Part shown: positions 35,342 to 47,490 of the stretch, in pieces | Position numbering within the stretch: position 1 is the first letter of the stretch | How the letters are laid out: every line of letters begins with the position of its first letter | NCBI RefSeq assembly: GCF_050436995.1 | Contig: NC_134769.1 | Coordinates: 7,725,001-7,789,000, forward strand | Reading direction: 5' to 3' | Length of the DNA stretch: 64,000 bases | From: Anticarsia gemmatalis | Lineage: Eukaryota; Arthropoda; Insecta; Lepidoptera; Erebidae | The notes under the pieces: generated by a model | Told to the model about the DNA's origin: nothing | Databases searched by the model: none | What the model saw: the letters and a program-made list of their open reading frames with translations, nothing else | Translations under genes and position numbers: made by a program

Positions 35342-35409
35342 TAATGCCTTATCCCTCTTTCAGGAGGAGACCATTGCTCAGAAGAGAGTCAGTCACTGGT
35401 TAAAATAAA
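35342..35409 (+). mobile_element. LINE 3' fragment, decayed
   Basis: GCCTTATCCCTCTTTCAGGA, GGAGACCATTGCTCAG, CAGTCACTGG and TTAAAATAAAT match the LINE 3' end and tail with substitutions. Confidence 0.5.
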
Positions 35410-36278
35410 TTTACTAACATAACAGCAACTAACATATAATCCATCCATTCATCCAAAAAAACTATTACTAATACATTTATTATATTCTATATTCGCAACT
35501 ACGTTTGCAAATAATCGAATACAATAAAAAAATCAACGACTGACGCCATCAGAATATCCCCAGAGTATTTGAACAAGCGTGTTCTAGTAAATAATTAAAT
35601 TAAAGTGTTTAACATGACTCAGCCTGCAAAAGTAGGGGTTTTTAATTTATTCTACGAATTCATTGGTAGTTCTGATAATGTAGGTTTCAACTAGTTTGCC
35701 AGTGACTGGTACGAGATGTATCGTGCACGGAATTCCGTAACAGGAAAGTGTATAAGTAAAGTTCCAATAAAAATCCGAATATAACCAGTTTTAAATTTCA
35801 AAGATTCCAATACAGAGTCTGGAACTTTTTTCAGAACAAGGAGTTCATCATTGATGGAATTGCTCACTTTTACAATAGTAGTATCAGGTTGTAATTTAAC
35901 TCACAATTTGCTAGTCAAATTGCGCCATTAGTTGAATTAACAAGAGTGAATTTTAGACTTTTTAGTTTTCGTAAGTGTAAAATAGTTAATTAAGTTACTA
36001 GAAGTTTGTCCAAGATCGACAAAGCACTGATACTTTTAAAATTATTATTACGATTTCACTTAACTTAATACACATACCTATAACACAGTAAATTACTTAG
36101 CAGAATGTGTGATATAAAAAGTCTATCAAATAGTAATCAATTTTGTTAACTTGTTTATTACACTTGTAATTAGCGGCACGATTTCACATAAAAATAACAT
36201 TAAATTAATTATTTCTACAATTTACTACGAATATAACTAGTTCTACATAAATACTACTACCAATACATTTACGACCTC

Positions 36279-36494
36279 TGACTTTGACCTTCAACTTCCA
36301 GGACGTGACCTTGACCTCTCTTCCGTAGAAGCACAATACTATAACTGTGATGAAATTATAAACACCGAAAGTTAGGAATAAAAAACGATAACTTATCAGC
36401 TCTAACAATTGCTATATTTTTTGAAAACTTTAGAAATAGAAACGATAAGATATGAAATTGACCTTGACCTAAAGGTCGACAGAGGTCAAAGTCA
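36279..36494. promoter_or_regulatory. Cluster of nuclear-receptor half-sites
   Basis: TGACTTTGACCTTCA (36279), TGACCTTGACCT (36306), TGACCTTGACCT again (36459), AGGTCGAC (36473) and AGGTCAAAGTCA (36483) lie within 216 bp. TGACCTTGA is the reverse of TCAAGGTCA, the FTZ-F1/ERR-type extended half-site. AGGTCA is the core for EcR/USP, HR3 and E75-class receptors. The 36459-36494 part also pairs as an everted arrangement. The sequence shows the motifs. Hormone response is inference. Confidence 0.5.
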
Positions 36495-36834
36495 CAGTAT
36501 ACAAAACGAAGTATATATTCCAAATGTTTACTAGCAATATTAAGCAAGTTTCCTTAAGATCTTTTCCTTTAATCCTTTAGGTAAGATGTCTCATAGGTTT
36601 TAACGTGTGATTGTAAACTAAAAAGTACGTCACAAGAAATGGCCGATCAGTCATAATACAATTACGTTTTAGGATAATTGAGCCTATTGTAGGAAAAGCT
36701 TGAAACTTTACCTTAATATCAGTCATCAATGACTATGTTCATGAAGAAATATTTTCCATGTTCTATAAAATTAAGAAGTTAATTTACAGGTCTTTAAACT
36801 ACACAGATCACACAGTAAGGTGCTTAATACTCGA

Positions 36835-36978
36835 AACCGGCGGTCCTGTGTGACAAGATGTATGGATGTGAGTGAGGCAACGGAAGTTTGTAAGCATGGT
36901 ACCAAATGGTGTTATTTGGTGTCTGCCTACCCCTATGGGAAAAAGGCGTGATACTATGTAAGCAGGTATGTAAAAATA
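36835..36978 (+). mobile_element. RTE-like LINE 3' end, well preserved
   Basis: ACCGGCGGTCCTGTGTGACA, AGATGTATGGATGTGAGTGA, GGAAGTTTGTAAGCATGG, CTACCCCTATGGGAAAAAGG and CGTGATACTATGTAAGC. The readable terminal codons end with a stop after the AYPYGKKA-like stretch. Confidence 0.75.
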
Positions 36979-39054
36979 CACCCATATACTATATTTTTAT
37001 TTGTTTTTCGGCTGTTCATGACGTAGAATCCATGTCAAGGCCTCTAGTCGGGAAATCCCGATCCCTCCCACACATGTAGTCATTGTGACAGGATTTAGTA
37101 ATGACTCGCTAATGTTAATAGCAGGATTGGTTAATTATAGAAGCAAAAATAGATCACTGCTTTTTCGTTCTAATCAATTCAGTAAATATATAATCTTATA
37201 TAGTTATCTTCTTTTCAAGGGTTCCCCTCCCAATCCGGTGGGCTCAAAATTTTTGTCAAACAAATAATTATGTTTTATGAGAAACACAGACGACAATCCT
37301 AACACACGCCCTGAAAGATGCAAAACACAAGAGATGGAGATGACGCTTCCTCAAAGCTTCAAACATTTCAAAGATACCTTCCGAATTAGGCAAATGACGA
37401 TCAGAGAAACAAATATATACAACATACGAAAAGACAACCAAGTTTTGTATACCCCAAGATTAATTCACTATAGTACCTACACACAATTATGTCGTCTTGT
37501 CAGCGGTAGGCCTTATCCATCTAACATTGCACATTACGTGGGATGTCCATACTTACACAAGTAAGCAGACTTCCTTAGATAATCTGCAAGAAGCAATGAA
37601 CCCATTCTCAAATCCATAGTTTCCTGTGCAAGGGGAATAACAACGCACGCGCAGATACTGAATGATTCACAATATGGCCGACTTTTATCTGCTGTGCAAG
37701 CCACTCGAGAATTCAAGTGGATATTGTTTTATTTTAACAAAAATATTTAGGTACCTATTCATAATAATTTCACATTTGCATAGTTGTCGAAGAAAAAAAT
37801 ACAAAGAACATTTACGTTTTTTAATCAATATTTTTGTTGTGTTTTAAGGAAAAATTTAAGATTTTCTAAATTTGTACGCAGTATCAACTGACACAGTGCA
37901 ATAATTACGAAACTCGCAGCATAGAAAACATCAAGCATGTATTCTCACGATGTTTTCCTTCCCTGTTATAACTTAAGTCTGCTTTATACAACTTATAATA
38001 CTATAGCTGATACGACATCAAAATTTACAATTTTGAAGCAAGAAACTGACATTTAGGGGAGAAATCTCAAAAATTGCGGAACCAAGCTCCTTAATCCGAT
38101 TGTCCCATGATGTTAGAATTGGAACTTTATAGTGTCATTTCCCACATTAGATAGTACCACTAAATAGAGTCCATTATTTAGGCTATATCATGACGCTAAA
38201 ACCACAAATCTAATCCTTCTACAAACGTCAAGATGCAAGCAAGTAACTGATAAAATAAACAATATACTTCGCGAAGTAAATAATATCCATTCCTATTTAA
38301 TAGTTATAGATGACGTGTAAAATATTCTCGCTTATGTTATTATAAGTTTCCATTTTAAATTGTAATGCGATATCGGAGTAGGTATTACGTTAGTCATCTC
38401 ATATGGAATTAACCAGTAGGAATAATAAACAAAAATACTGCTTTTGTCCGTAGAATTTACGTCCTTCATTGTTGTAAAGGTGATGAGTTTCTCGCTTTTG
38501 ATTCCTTATTTACCTATTTAATTAATAAATGTGTCAAGTATATGATTTATCGGTTTATTTGTTTGGCAAATATTAGTTATTTATGGTGTACAATACATAC
38601 ATATTCTTAAAACGCTATACGGATTTCAGTAACTATAGCTTTAGGCTTACATGACATTAAGACAATAACAAAACATATTAAAATATTCACATTACCGAAT
38701 CCATTCCCATTATAAAATTGAAGTAAGGCAGATGATAATATCTTCATTGCCTTTGTTTACTTAATAAATTGTGTTCTTTTTGCGGTCAATCTATTGCCAA
38801 AATAGCCTCTAGGAGGTCTCAAACGAACCCTAAAAAGTCACCAGAACCAACCTTGAATATTTCCTTTTTTTTTACCACCCATTAGAACTACATTTATGAT
38901 TTCATTTGAAGTGCCAAAGTATCTTTTTGATTCAATACAGCTAGCTCCACATCTAAGTACTATTAATCTAGAATTTTCTAAATCACAGCTTTCATAAGTG
39001 ATCGATCAGGTGCACATAAGCTGTAGCCGTTAGCTATTACCCCACATACTCAAG
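36979..39054. other. Mostly unassigned AT-rich DNA
   Basis: A 95-codon open frame (37277-37564) followed by CAA|GTAAGC looks superficially like an exon with a donor, but it has no convincing acceptor and an ordinary AT-rich composition. A short LINE remnant (TCTCACGATGTTTTCCTTCC) lies near 37945. Confidence 0.35.
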
Positions 39055-39150
39055 GTTGACGTCGTGAGCTGACTCTTGCCCGCGGCGTCGACTCATGTCC
39101 TTTCGTCGTAACATCTTGTGTAAGGTCGACCGAAGGTGTGACGGGAAAAT
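39055..39150. promoter_or_regulatory. CpG-rich islet with CRE-like TGACGTCG
   Basis: GGTTGACGTCGTGAGCTGAC, TTGCCCGCGGCGTCGACTC and TTTCGTCGTAAC form a CpG-dense patch. An open frame on the minus strand (39050-39289) runs through it and could be part of an exon ending TGA|GTATGT, but the support is weak. Confidence 0.3.
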
Positions 39151-41172
39151 GATAGTGTTTATATCTTTCTAGATCAATGAGTAACACTGGTATAGGCGTG
39201 AATATTATATCAACCAAGAAAACATATGTAATGTACCCGTATAGTATTACGATGTTTGATTCTTCGGCTTGTACTACATTTCTGAACATCTTGCCTTTGC
39301 TAAGATCTCTAGGTGGAAAAGAGCTAAAGATGTGCTTTCAAACTAGCTTGTTATCAACTTGGTGTAGAACAGCCGTACTATGGAGTCCCGTGATAAATAC
39401 AATAGTATCACTGTACACAAACATTCACGTAACAGGTCTTTCCCATATCATAAGAAGGTTTTACGAAGATTGTTTTCTTGTTTTTGCTTATACGGCAAGG
39501 ACTAATACCAGAATCTGGTTTCTCCAGAGTGAAATAAAAGGTGGTACCAACTTCATCTTTCTTTTTCATTTGCTCTCATGTTTTTGACCACATTTTCCTG
39601 TTCCATTATCCCTAAGTTTATGAGATCATCGTAAAGCAAGGTGCTTCGTTTGTAAATATTAAAGGATACGTTTTAATTTGTATTCCCTATTTATGGGTTC
39701 TTTGACCTCAATATTATTTACTGAAGCGATAAATTTTGTGATAATTGACAGTTTAGTTGAAAAACTGGTCCTTAACAAAACTTAAGTCCTTAAGTATCAG
39801 ATTATTCATACGGTTTGCGCTGCCTGAGTATTATACAACCCTTTGATTATCGTAGTTACGTATTGTTTACCTTTAGTAACTTAAATTTTGAACTCAATGA
39901 CAACAGCTACAGCCCCAATACTACAAAAAAAATACTCTCGAAATCATTTCCACGAAAAACTTTCAAACAAGACCTTCAACTTAGAAAACTGGATTAAAAT
40001 TCTCGCAATTTCCACACACGACCAACGACCATTCTCGTACACTTTCGAGCCGCAAAATAGTCTAAAAAGGGCACCTGTATCAACTTGAGAACAGGTTACA
40101 GATCATAATCAATTGTTTACACTGACTGACTACGGGTTAAGGTCACTACGACTGAGGGTCGAATGTACCGAGTCTGTTCTAACGCAAGAATTTTAAGGGC
40201 ATCAGATGTATTGTCATTTATCCTTTAATAGCTAATTGATTAAAATCTTAAGCTTTGTATGTAACCGTGATATTAATTGTGTGGTACTCGTCGTGTAGTG
40301 TAACATCACGAGTTGGAACATAACAAACGTTATAAATAATTGAATTATTGAACAAGTTGAACTATTATATAGAAAATCCCCCGTATTTAAGTTTTGTTTC
40401 CAGAACATTATTACTTTTTTGTACACTTGCGAATTTCTACTCTCTTCTACGTATCGCAGATGTCATTATTTAGGCAATGGCTCAAGTTAAATTTTCTGAG
40501 ATTCTTAAAAAATACATATGTATATTCATACATATTTCAAATCACACTGTATTTAAAACACAAATCTCAAATCATAGGTCATCTTTTACAGTTAAAACAA
40601 AATGCCCAAACACTTTCTACGCCCATTTTCACCACAAATCCTATTATAGCTTAGTAACAAATAGCTGTATATCTTTTACAGACGTTTTGTTTTGGTCTGA
40701 TTAGTCATCTACACATTAGACTATCATTAAAATAGTTTAATGACCCAAGATCTCAGTTTCTGAAGCGAATAGAAACATATTCCTTGTATAGATTGTTTTA
40801 GATCAGTTTTGGAATAATGCAATTTGATTTGTTTCATAATCTTAATAGTTCTGATCTCGGTCAATCCTGCCTTTTTAAATTAGTTCGAAAACGAGTAGAA
40901 TGAAGGTGATTGATAGCAAAAAGATGTTGTATTACCACTAATAATGATTGAAGTAAAGGAAAAGTTGGTTATTGTTAAGTCTATAAAACAAACAATAGGT
41001 AATAGATCAAATTGAAAAAATATTAACTAAGACATTCTGGTCAATCAACGAGCAATAATTTGTCGTCTTTTGTCTAAATTCTCTACTTATTAAGAGTTAG
41101 TTAAATACACTTTTCCATCCACTAGTTTCTTTATAACGCACAAACATTATAAAATAAATCAATTTAACCAAT
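39151..41172. other. Unassigned DNA with a 136-codon open frame
   Basis: The + strand frame 39177-39587 is long for this composition, but the peptide is hydrophobic and Cys/Leu-rich and resembles nothing I know. A minus-strand frame overlaps its start. I do not call a gene. The rest is AT-rich with overlapping short frames. Confidence 0.3.
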
Positions 41173-41222
41173 TAATGGGCAAGTGTCTCCTCCCGGAATG
41201 AGGCAGAGGTTAGGCCTTGTGA
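41173..41222 (-). mobile_element. LINE 3' fragment
   Basis: TAATGGGCAAGTGTCTCCTC, CCGGAATGAGGCAGAGG and TTAGGCCTTG are the reverse strand of the LINE end. Confidence 0.65.
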
Positions 41223-41252
41223 TACACTAATTAAAACATAATCCTCGAACGA

Positions 41253-41396
41253 TCTATGTATTTTTGTAACTCTTCCACGAAAAAGTACTGAACTGATTTA
41301 AATGAAATTTGATACACACATACTTTATAACTTAGATTAGCACATAGGATACTTTTAACCATCGGAAATCGAAGACGAAGTTCCATCTAGAGCTAG
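41253..41396 (+). mobile_element. Helitron-like element (family B)
   Basis: It starts TCTATGTATTTTTGTAACTC after A and includes AAGTACTGAACTGATTTAAA and TTAGCACATAGGATACTTTT. It ends AGCTAG|T. The 33583 fragment has the better 3' part. Internal sequence has been lost. Confidence 0.6.
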
Positions 41397-42723
41397 TTTC
41401 TCTATAATTCTTTAAATACTTATGAATAATAGAATACGCGAATTAACGCGAACACGCATTTAACCTTAAAATGCCTAACGTTTCGGCGCAGGTTGCACTC
41501 TCAATACTATCTTAGTCTCATTTTCTCTACATCTCCATCTAATATCTCAATTTCAGTCGTTCATATCATCAAAGCACGAATACGCCTCAGTACGATCAAT
41601 TGGTCCAACAGTACGCGGGCGTCGTGTGTAATTATATTGCTAATTTAGCTTGTTTAGATAATTAACTGTTGGGACTATGCCGAACTAACATGGCCGACTT
41701 CAGGCTACAATTCGTTGCTTTTGATATTATATTTATTATTGTGTTTATGGATTTGTTTGTAATTGTGGTTTTAGTTTAAAACGAGACTACGTTGGTTATT
41801 CGAAGTTGCTTGGTTGTTCAATTCTGCAGATCTCATTGACTTATGTCAGTCGAGAAGAAAAAGTTGCGAATGTTTATTAATGACCCAGAATAAGATCACC
41901 ATGATAGAAGAAAACCTAACAAGCAAGAGCATATGAAACATAATATAATTTACTTCTAAGACTGTTTATTTTTGCTCAATTTTTAATTGACCGACGTCAG
42001 ATATATTTTTTTTAATTTTGCCTACTGAGACGAAGAATTATACATTTGTTAACTTTACAAAAAACAAAATTAATAACAATCAAATCACTACACATCCAAC
42101 ACTGATAGTCGAGCTATCAATAGTTAAACAACTCACAATAATATAATTAAAAATTAAAACATAACCTACCTGTTAGTACAAAGTCAGTAATTAATTACCA
42201 ATACATTGTAAACGCAATGTGTTGAAGTAATTACACTAATTAGAGAGTTAGCAGCCGTTAACTGACTAAATGTTGACAGTTTTAAATTAGCAAGTGTTTG
42301 TACCGACAGAATGAGAAGCGAAATATCAAACAACAACGGTAATAGGAAAACCGCAGATATTGGATATTAATTAATTTAAATTTTTGGATGTAATTTAATA
42401 TGCTTTGTTGCAGAATTGAGGAAATGTTATTCTATAATTTTAGTAATTATGTTATAATTATGCAATTTAGTGGCCTATACTTAATGCTTTTGTAAGACAA
42501 TGATTTATTAATTTTTTTCTTCAAGATCATGGCTTCCATTGTATAATATGATGCATCTAAATATTAAAGTTAAAAACATTTAAACACGTCACTATAAAAA
42601 CCAAAATAAATAACAAAAGTACCAACAAGGCAAAAGCTTCCATCTACTTAAAATTTTCGTTAAAGTTAAATTATTAAGATCAATCAAATCACATGTAAGG
42701 TCTTTAAGCAAATAGAGATTATC
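41397..42723. other. Mostly unassigned AT-rich DNA
   Basis: A small CpG patch (AGTACGCGGGCGTCGTGTG near 41610) and an AACATGGCC near 41690 are the only notable points. Confidence 0.35.
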
Positions 42724-43015
42724 TTGACCACTAACCATACGATAAATAAATGCTAAGCTAACTTAAGTTACTATAAAAATGAGTCTTCAGATAAAAGGCA
42801 AACCAAATCAAAGACATACAGGCAACTTGAACAATTTAGACTCTACATGTTGATCACTAACCATACGATAAAGAGATGCTAAGCTCAATCCAGTCCATCG
42901 ATTCCAAGTATTACAAATTGGCCCTCCAGAAAACAGTCACACTATATTAAAGCCCCCCAGGGAGCTTGAACAACTTTGACCACTAACCATACGATGCATA
43001 AAGGCTAAGCTCTAT
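42724..43015 (+). repeat. 126-bp-period tandem repeat carrying SINE3 tails
   Basis: The core CACTAACCATACGAT starts at 42729, 42855 and 42981, two exact 126-bp steps. Each core is followed by a GCTAAGCT block and two are preceded by CTTGAACAA-type sequence. The preceding TTGACCACTAACC matches the 3' tail of the SINE3 at 17855. The sequence between cores has diverged, so the array is old. Confidence 0.65.
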
Positions 43016-44844
43016 CAATTAAATACATTACAAAATATTGCAATTTCTTTCCATTTCATAAGAAATACAAGGCTTGCTATCTGTACAGTTATACAGGTTG
43101 TTATCCCAGAGTCGTTGACTGATTGAACGAGTGTTATTTGCGACAATATTAAGATATGCGCGAAGCATCGCAACAATGTGTGTCACATACTAATCGGGTA
43201 AGAAAAGGTACTGTTTTTTAACTTTCTAATTTGGTGTATTGCGAATCCTTTGTGGATTATACCTTGGATTTTTGGCAAGGCAGTATGTTTGTTGTTAAAT
43301 TTTCTTTGAATACCTTTACACTCTATTATCAACTTGAAATAAATCACTAGAATTTCACTCATAAGCAAACACTATAACGAGGGCTCACAGTGCTGTTTTA
43401 CGGAAATTGTCGTCAATTTTAAGTCACTAACAATAATTAGATTATCTTCATCTTTGCATATTTCAGCATGAAAAACGTAGCAATAGCATCTATAGATTTA
43501 CACATTACGAATCTTGCGTCGCATCCAACAGTGTTTCTTTTTGAATAAAGTTTTGTTTGTGAAGATAACCGATTTAAAAAATACCAAGGCTTTCTATGGT
43601 AGTTTCAACATCAAATAAAAAATACATCAACCAAGAATCGACCTGCTACGTATCATAGGTAGGTTACCTAATGCATAATACACGCAGTGACATAATTCTA
43701 GTATCTATGTAACTTATGTCAAATGTAACAAGTCCTTTTTGGATTTGATTGTTTTGACACGAAAATTTAAATTAGATGACAATGCAGTATTGTGACTTTG
43801 AACTGATCTTGCATAAAAATTTAAGTAACTAACTTCATAGTGCTATAAAATTTAAGATATTCGAAGAAGATATATCAAACGTTTTAGTATTGGTCGTAAT
43901 ATTTGACATTCAGAAACAAATGTCCAAAAAAAGTGCGAGTATTTGTAGTACGTTAGAAAAACACAAAAAAATTTAAGTGCTGTTTTATAGAGATGATCAT
44001 TCTTTAAGCAAGGATATCTTAATTTTTTTTTGTTTATTTATCATGTTTATTAAATAGATTCACTCTCAAATCTGTCTTATGTATAAAAGTCTAATTACTA
44101 GTTACGAAACTGTCATTCATAGTTAGTTTCATCACAGTGTTATTCTTCAAACTGTGACCGCACACAAAATCCGCGGGAACCGGCATTACACCGTCCGTTC
44201 CGAATTACTCAATTCATACTCAATTAACTTCATTTAGTTATGACTATTCGTCATGTCAGTTTGTTTGTGTGTTCTAAACACTTGTAATCAACAAAAACCG
44301 ATGCAAAAACATGAAAAAACAAACCAAGGCTACAAGACATTGAAAGTTTTTACTTGTCTCAGTCTTGCATTCAACTCAATCAAAACTGATCGACTCTGAC
44401 TGTGCACCACAATCACCATCCGTAACACGTTTCCATACAACTCAGTTTATTTTCCATTGATTATTATTGATACAACACTATCAGCATTGCTCAATTGTAT
44501 TATCTAAACATGTTTGCGCTTCCATTAACGCCCTTAACACCAAAGCAATAAGAGCCACTCGCCGTCCATTTAAAAGCTACTCTCATTGACAACTCGAAAC
44601 TATTAAAGACATGTGTACTCGAATTTATTACTATCATACTTATTAATTACAGCTTATTGTTGGGAACTCGTTGAAGACGAATTGACGTACATCCTTGTAC
44701 ATAAACAAAGCGTCTCGATCGTACCGTGTGTCAAAACTGCTTCAATGCAATCCAAACTTGTCACTTTTATGTATCACAACACATAACACAGTAAATGCCA
44801 ATTTGGTCAACTCAACACTGATTATTTACTCACAAAAACACGTG
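43016..44844. other. Mostly unassigned AT-rich DNA
   Basis: A good acceptor (TTTGCATATTTCAG, about 43467) is followed by 26 open codons and then a stop inside GAATAAAG. This may be a chance terminal-exon lookalike, and I do not call it. Confidence 0.35.
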
Positions 44845-44945
44845 GCGCGTTGTAAGCGTGAGGCGCGACGCGTCCGTACGCGGCGGCGTTCTGAATGACA
44901 CTGACTGACTAGTACGCTATGGTCGTAGACCGGCGCCCGCGCATA
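44845..44945. promoter_or_regulatory. CpG-rich islet
   Basis: GGCGCGTTGTAAGCGTGAGG, CGCGACGCGTCCGTACGCGG, CGGCGTTC and GTAGACCGGCGCCCGCGC form one of the strongest CpG patches. Overlapping open frames on both strands are composition effects. Confidence 0.4.
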
Positions 44946-46115
44946 CTTATCACTGTAATCAGGTATATAGCAGGTAAATTGCCTCTGAAAATATATATAG
45001 ACCTGTGATGCAATCGCCATGCCTGCTCTTTACCGTCCTTCTAAGAATATGGTGTTCTGTTTGGTATGGTTTTTGTTTATTTACTGTGGTTAGCTGTGTA
45101 GGAGAAACATGCCAAAAATTGCGACGTTGACTGAATGAATCGAAATGGAAAGTTGTGTGATAAAGCGATATAATTAGGTCAATTCCATTCATGTGTCGGC
45201 ACAAAAATAAACTATGGTACTTGATATGCATCGTAGTACAATAATATACAATAACAATTATTTTTATCTATCCATCCAAGTCCAACTAAAAATAATCTTT
45301 ATTTAGATAGATAAAAAGTACCTATCAGAAAATTGTCAATTTCTCAAAATATTGGTTTTAGACAGGGGAAATATGGTAATGAAGTTAATTCATCAGTTTA
45401 AGCATGCTTTATTATTTGCAGTCATTAATAAATATGATATACAGAACACAAAGGAAGGAAAACAAAAACTGGTTAAACTAGTATTGCATTCATTACTTTA
45501 GGCTTGCATCTCAGTGCAATTACTTAGAATTTCTTGAGGGAATTCCCTGGAGTCTTATTAGATACTGAATCGGGAAACTTTCTGCTAGAGGGAAACAACA
45601 CGACGAAGAGCTTATCCTTTTAAAGAAAAGTAATCGAGATCAGATCTTCCAAGCCATAAGGTAAACACATAAGATAGTAAAAAAATACTGGCTCTACCAG
45701 ACTAGACGAGGGATAGTACAATGGAAAACCCTGTAACGTCAATGGATGCAAGTAGTCCATTCCCAAGTTTATTTCATGTTAACAAACAATCGTTTTCCGC
45801 TTGATATATATCGTATATTACCTATTAATATTAAGAGATGTTACCTATTAATATAGTAATCGCTTAATGTTTATAAAAAGATCATTCCGACATGCATTTT
45901 ATGTAAGTTACGTGTGTAGCTTTTCTAGCTTTTCCCCACCAGAATCACTTTGCGTACAAAAGTTACCATGTAACTGAATCAAAGAAAAATCATTTTTTAT
46001 ATTCATTTTACTTTTTCATCATCATTCTGTATTCATCTATTGCAGATGATTCAAGTGGCGTCAGGGAAAATTAGTGCACTATCGTTCATGGCAAAATACA
46101 TCTTTTAAACACAAT
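44946..46115. other. Mostly unassigned AT-rich DNA
   Basis: An inverted repeat lies at 45261 and a 14-nt direct duplication (TTACCTATTAATAT) near 45818 and 45841. Confidence 0.35.
45261..45317. repeat. 12-bp inverted repeat
   Basis: TTTTTATCTATC and GATAGATAAAAA are perfect arms 33 nt apart. Confidence 0.45.
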
Positions 46116-46277
46116 ATATGTATATAAAAAATGAGTCCCTATTTTCAACAGCTGGACCAATTTTACTATTTTTTTTAAAATAATATTCCTTGAAAAAGGG
46201 GCTGGTTTTTAGGGAGGTAAAAATGTTCAAATAAAAGATCGTCTGTTAGGCGGTATGAATTTCCCTGGATCTATAGT
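46116..46277 (+). mobile_element. Helitron-like element (family C), decayed
   Basis: ATGTATATAAAAAATGAGTC, CAGCTGGACCAATTTTACTA, AAATAATATTCCTTGAAAAA and GTTAGGCGGTATGAATTTCC follow a moth Helitron-like family as I recall it. The end is CTATAG before T instead of CTAG|T. Confidence 0.5.
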
Positions 46278-46364
46278 ACACAATAAATAAGCCATGTAAA
46301 TAACACATTAGATACGGCCTCACCGAAAACGATCAAGCGTTCATCGTTCATTATCTCAATTGTT

Positions 46365-46432
46365 TCAATACGGCGCGCGTGCACTAGTACTGTCCTCGCG
46401 TGTCAATCGATCCCTGCGGCATCAACGTAATC
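46365..46432. promoter_or_regulatory. CpG-rich islet
   Basis: CAATACGGCGCGCGTGCACT, TCCTCGCGTGTCAATCGATC and CCTGCGGC, followed by a tandem ATCAACGTA duplication. Confidence 0.35.
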
Positions 46433-46761
46433 AACGTAATTCTGAGTTGTTGTGGGATAAGCACTGTGTGGTGGAGTTCTTAGAATAATGGGCCTAAATA
46501 AGTGAAAATAAAATTTCGTGAAATTTTGAAGGTTTGTTTATGACCTTTCCTATTCCATTTTGACACGGAGTAAACAGTATCGGATAAGCATGCCTGTATC
46601 TAGATTTTATAACAAATAGAATTGTGATAAGAACCAAACATAATTTCAAAGAACATTCGTTTTCGATTATCATAGTTGGTATCCATGTGGAAGTACGGTT
46701 TTAAATGTCAAATGTTCTTAAAACCATGCCTTTAACTTGAGAGAGACTATATAGCGACTAA
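46433..46761. other. Unassigned DNA
   Basis: No gene or repeat is recognised. Confidence 0.35.
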
Positions 46762-47010
46762 GGAACGGTTAAAAATAACAGAAAATGTGGTCCAGCTAGT
46801 GGCTGCTCTGAATCGCTTACAAGGGAAGAATGGAAACAGAAATGGGCTAAATTGATAAAAAAGACAAATCGTAGGAACGAGGGCAAAGTTTTTAACCAAC
46901 TACATAATATTAACTATTTATCTAAGAAGCTTAAATATAATGTTATGAAATTCACAATCTTTCGGCGCCATAGTATAAAAAGATACTTAGCTCTTAATAG
47001 ATTTAGGTAG
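46762..47010 (+). pseudogene. Possible relic of a Myb/SANT-like (zeste-type) ORF
   Basis: An 82-codon frame without ATG runs between TAA (46759-46761) and TAG (47008-47010). Its centre reads SLTREEWKQKWAKLIKKTNR, with the Trp spacing and basic run typical of the end of zeste-type Myb/SANT-like DNA-binding domains, which are common in transposon-derived genes. Another frame just upstream reads QLVAALNRLQG, as if a frameshift split an alpha-helix before it. The match is from recalled pattern only and the rest is AT-rich, so confidence is low. Confidence 0.25.
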
Positions 47011-47241
47011 CACGTAGACTTAAGTACAATTTCCTCAATGGAAAATAGAGATAGCTAGTCATCATAACAATATAATAATAAAGCCAGCAATATAATATTC
47101 ATTGCAGTTTTATCGTACACTACAGTCATAGTAGCAGTGACATCACCACGAAATATGATCGGTAACAATAAGCTGTTATTGTTTGATACTTATTACGAAC
47201 TTCAAGTAAGTGTATCGCGGGTTCAAAATACAACTTACTTA

Positions 47242-47490
47242 TCTATACTATATACTATAATATTATAAAGCTAGAAAGTTTGTGTGTTTGAACGCGCTAA
47301 TCTCAGTAACTACTGGTCCGATTTGAAAAATTATTTCAGTGTTAGATAGCCCATTTATTGAGGAAGGCTATAGGCTATATATGATCACGCTACGACCAAA
47401 AGGAGCAGAGTACCAATGAAAACTGTTACAAAAACGGGGAAAATTATGTTTCTCTTATGTGACGCAAGCGAAGTTGCGCGGGTCAGCTAG
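47242..47490 (+). mobile_element. Helitron-like element, family A
   Basis: It starts TCTATACTATATACTATAAT and has the body GAACGCGCTAATCTCAGTAA and ATAGCCCATTTATTGAGGAA. It ends with the CGCAAGCGAAGTTGCG stem, then GGGTCAG and CTAG|T. It carries the AAAGGAGCAGAGTACC variant. Confidence 0.8.

Noticed and set aside
37277..37564. 95-codon frame ending near CAA|GTAAGC
   Set aside because: The donor is fair but the acceptor is not, and composition equals the AT-rich background.
39177..39587. 136-codon open frame
   Set aside because: The hydrophobic, Cys/Leu-rich peptide has no recognised domain, there is a competing frame on the opposite strand, and there is no splice support.
42724..43015. CRISPR-like repeat array
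   Set aside because: There are three copies at 126-bp spacing with diverged interiors and SINE-tail cores in a eukaryotic context. There is no repeat-spacer structure.
43467..43550. Acceptor followed by 26 open codons and GAATAAAG
   Set aside because: A chance terminal-exon lookalike: the frame is short and there is no other support.
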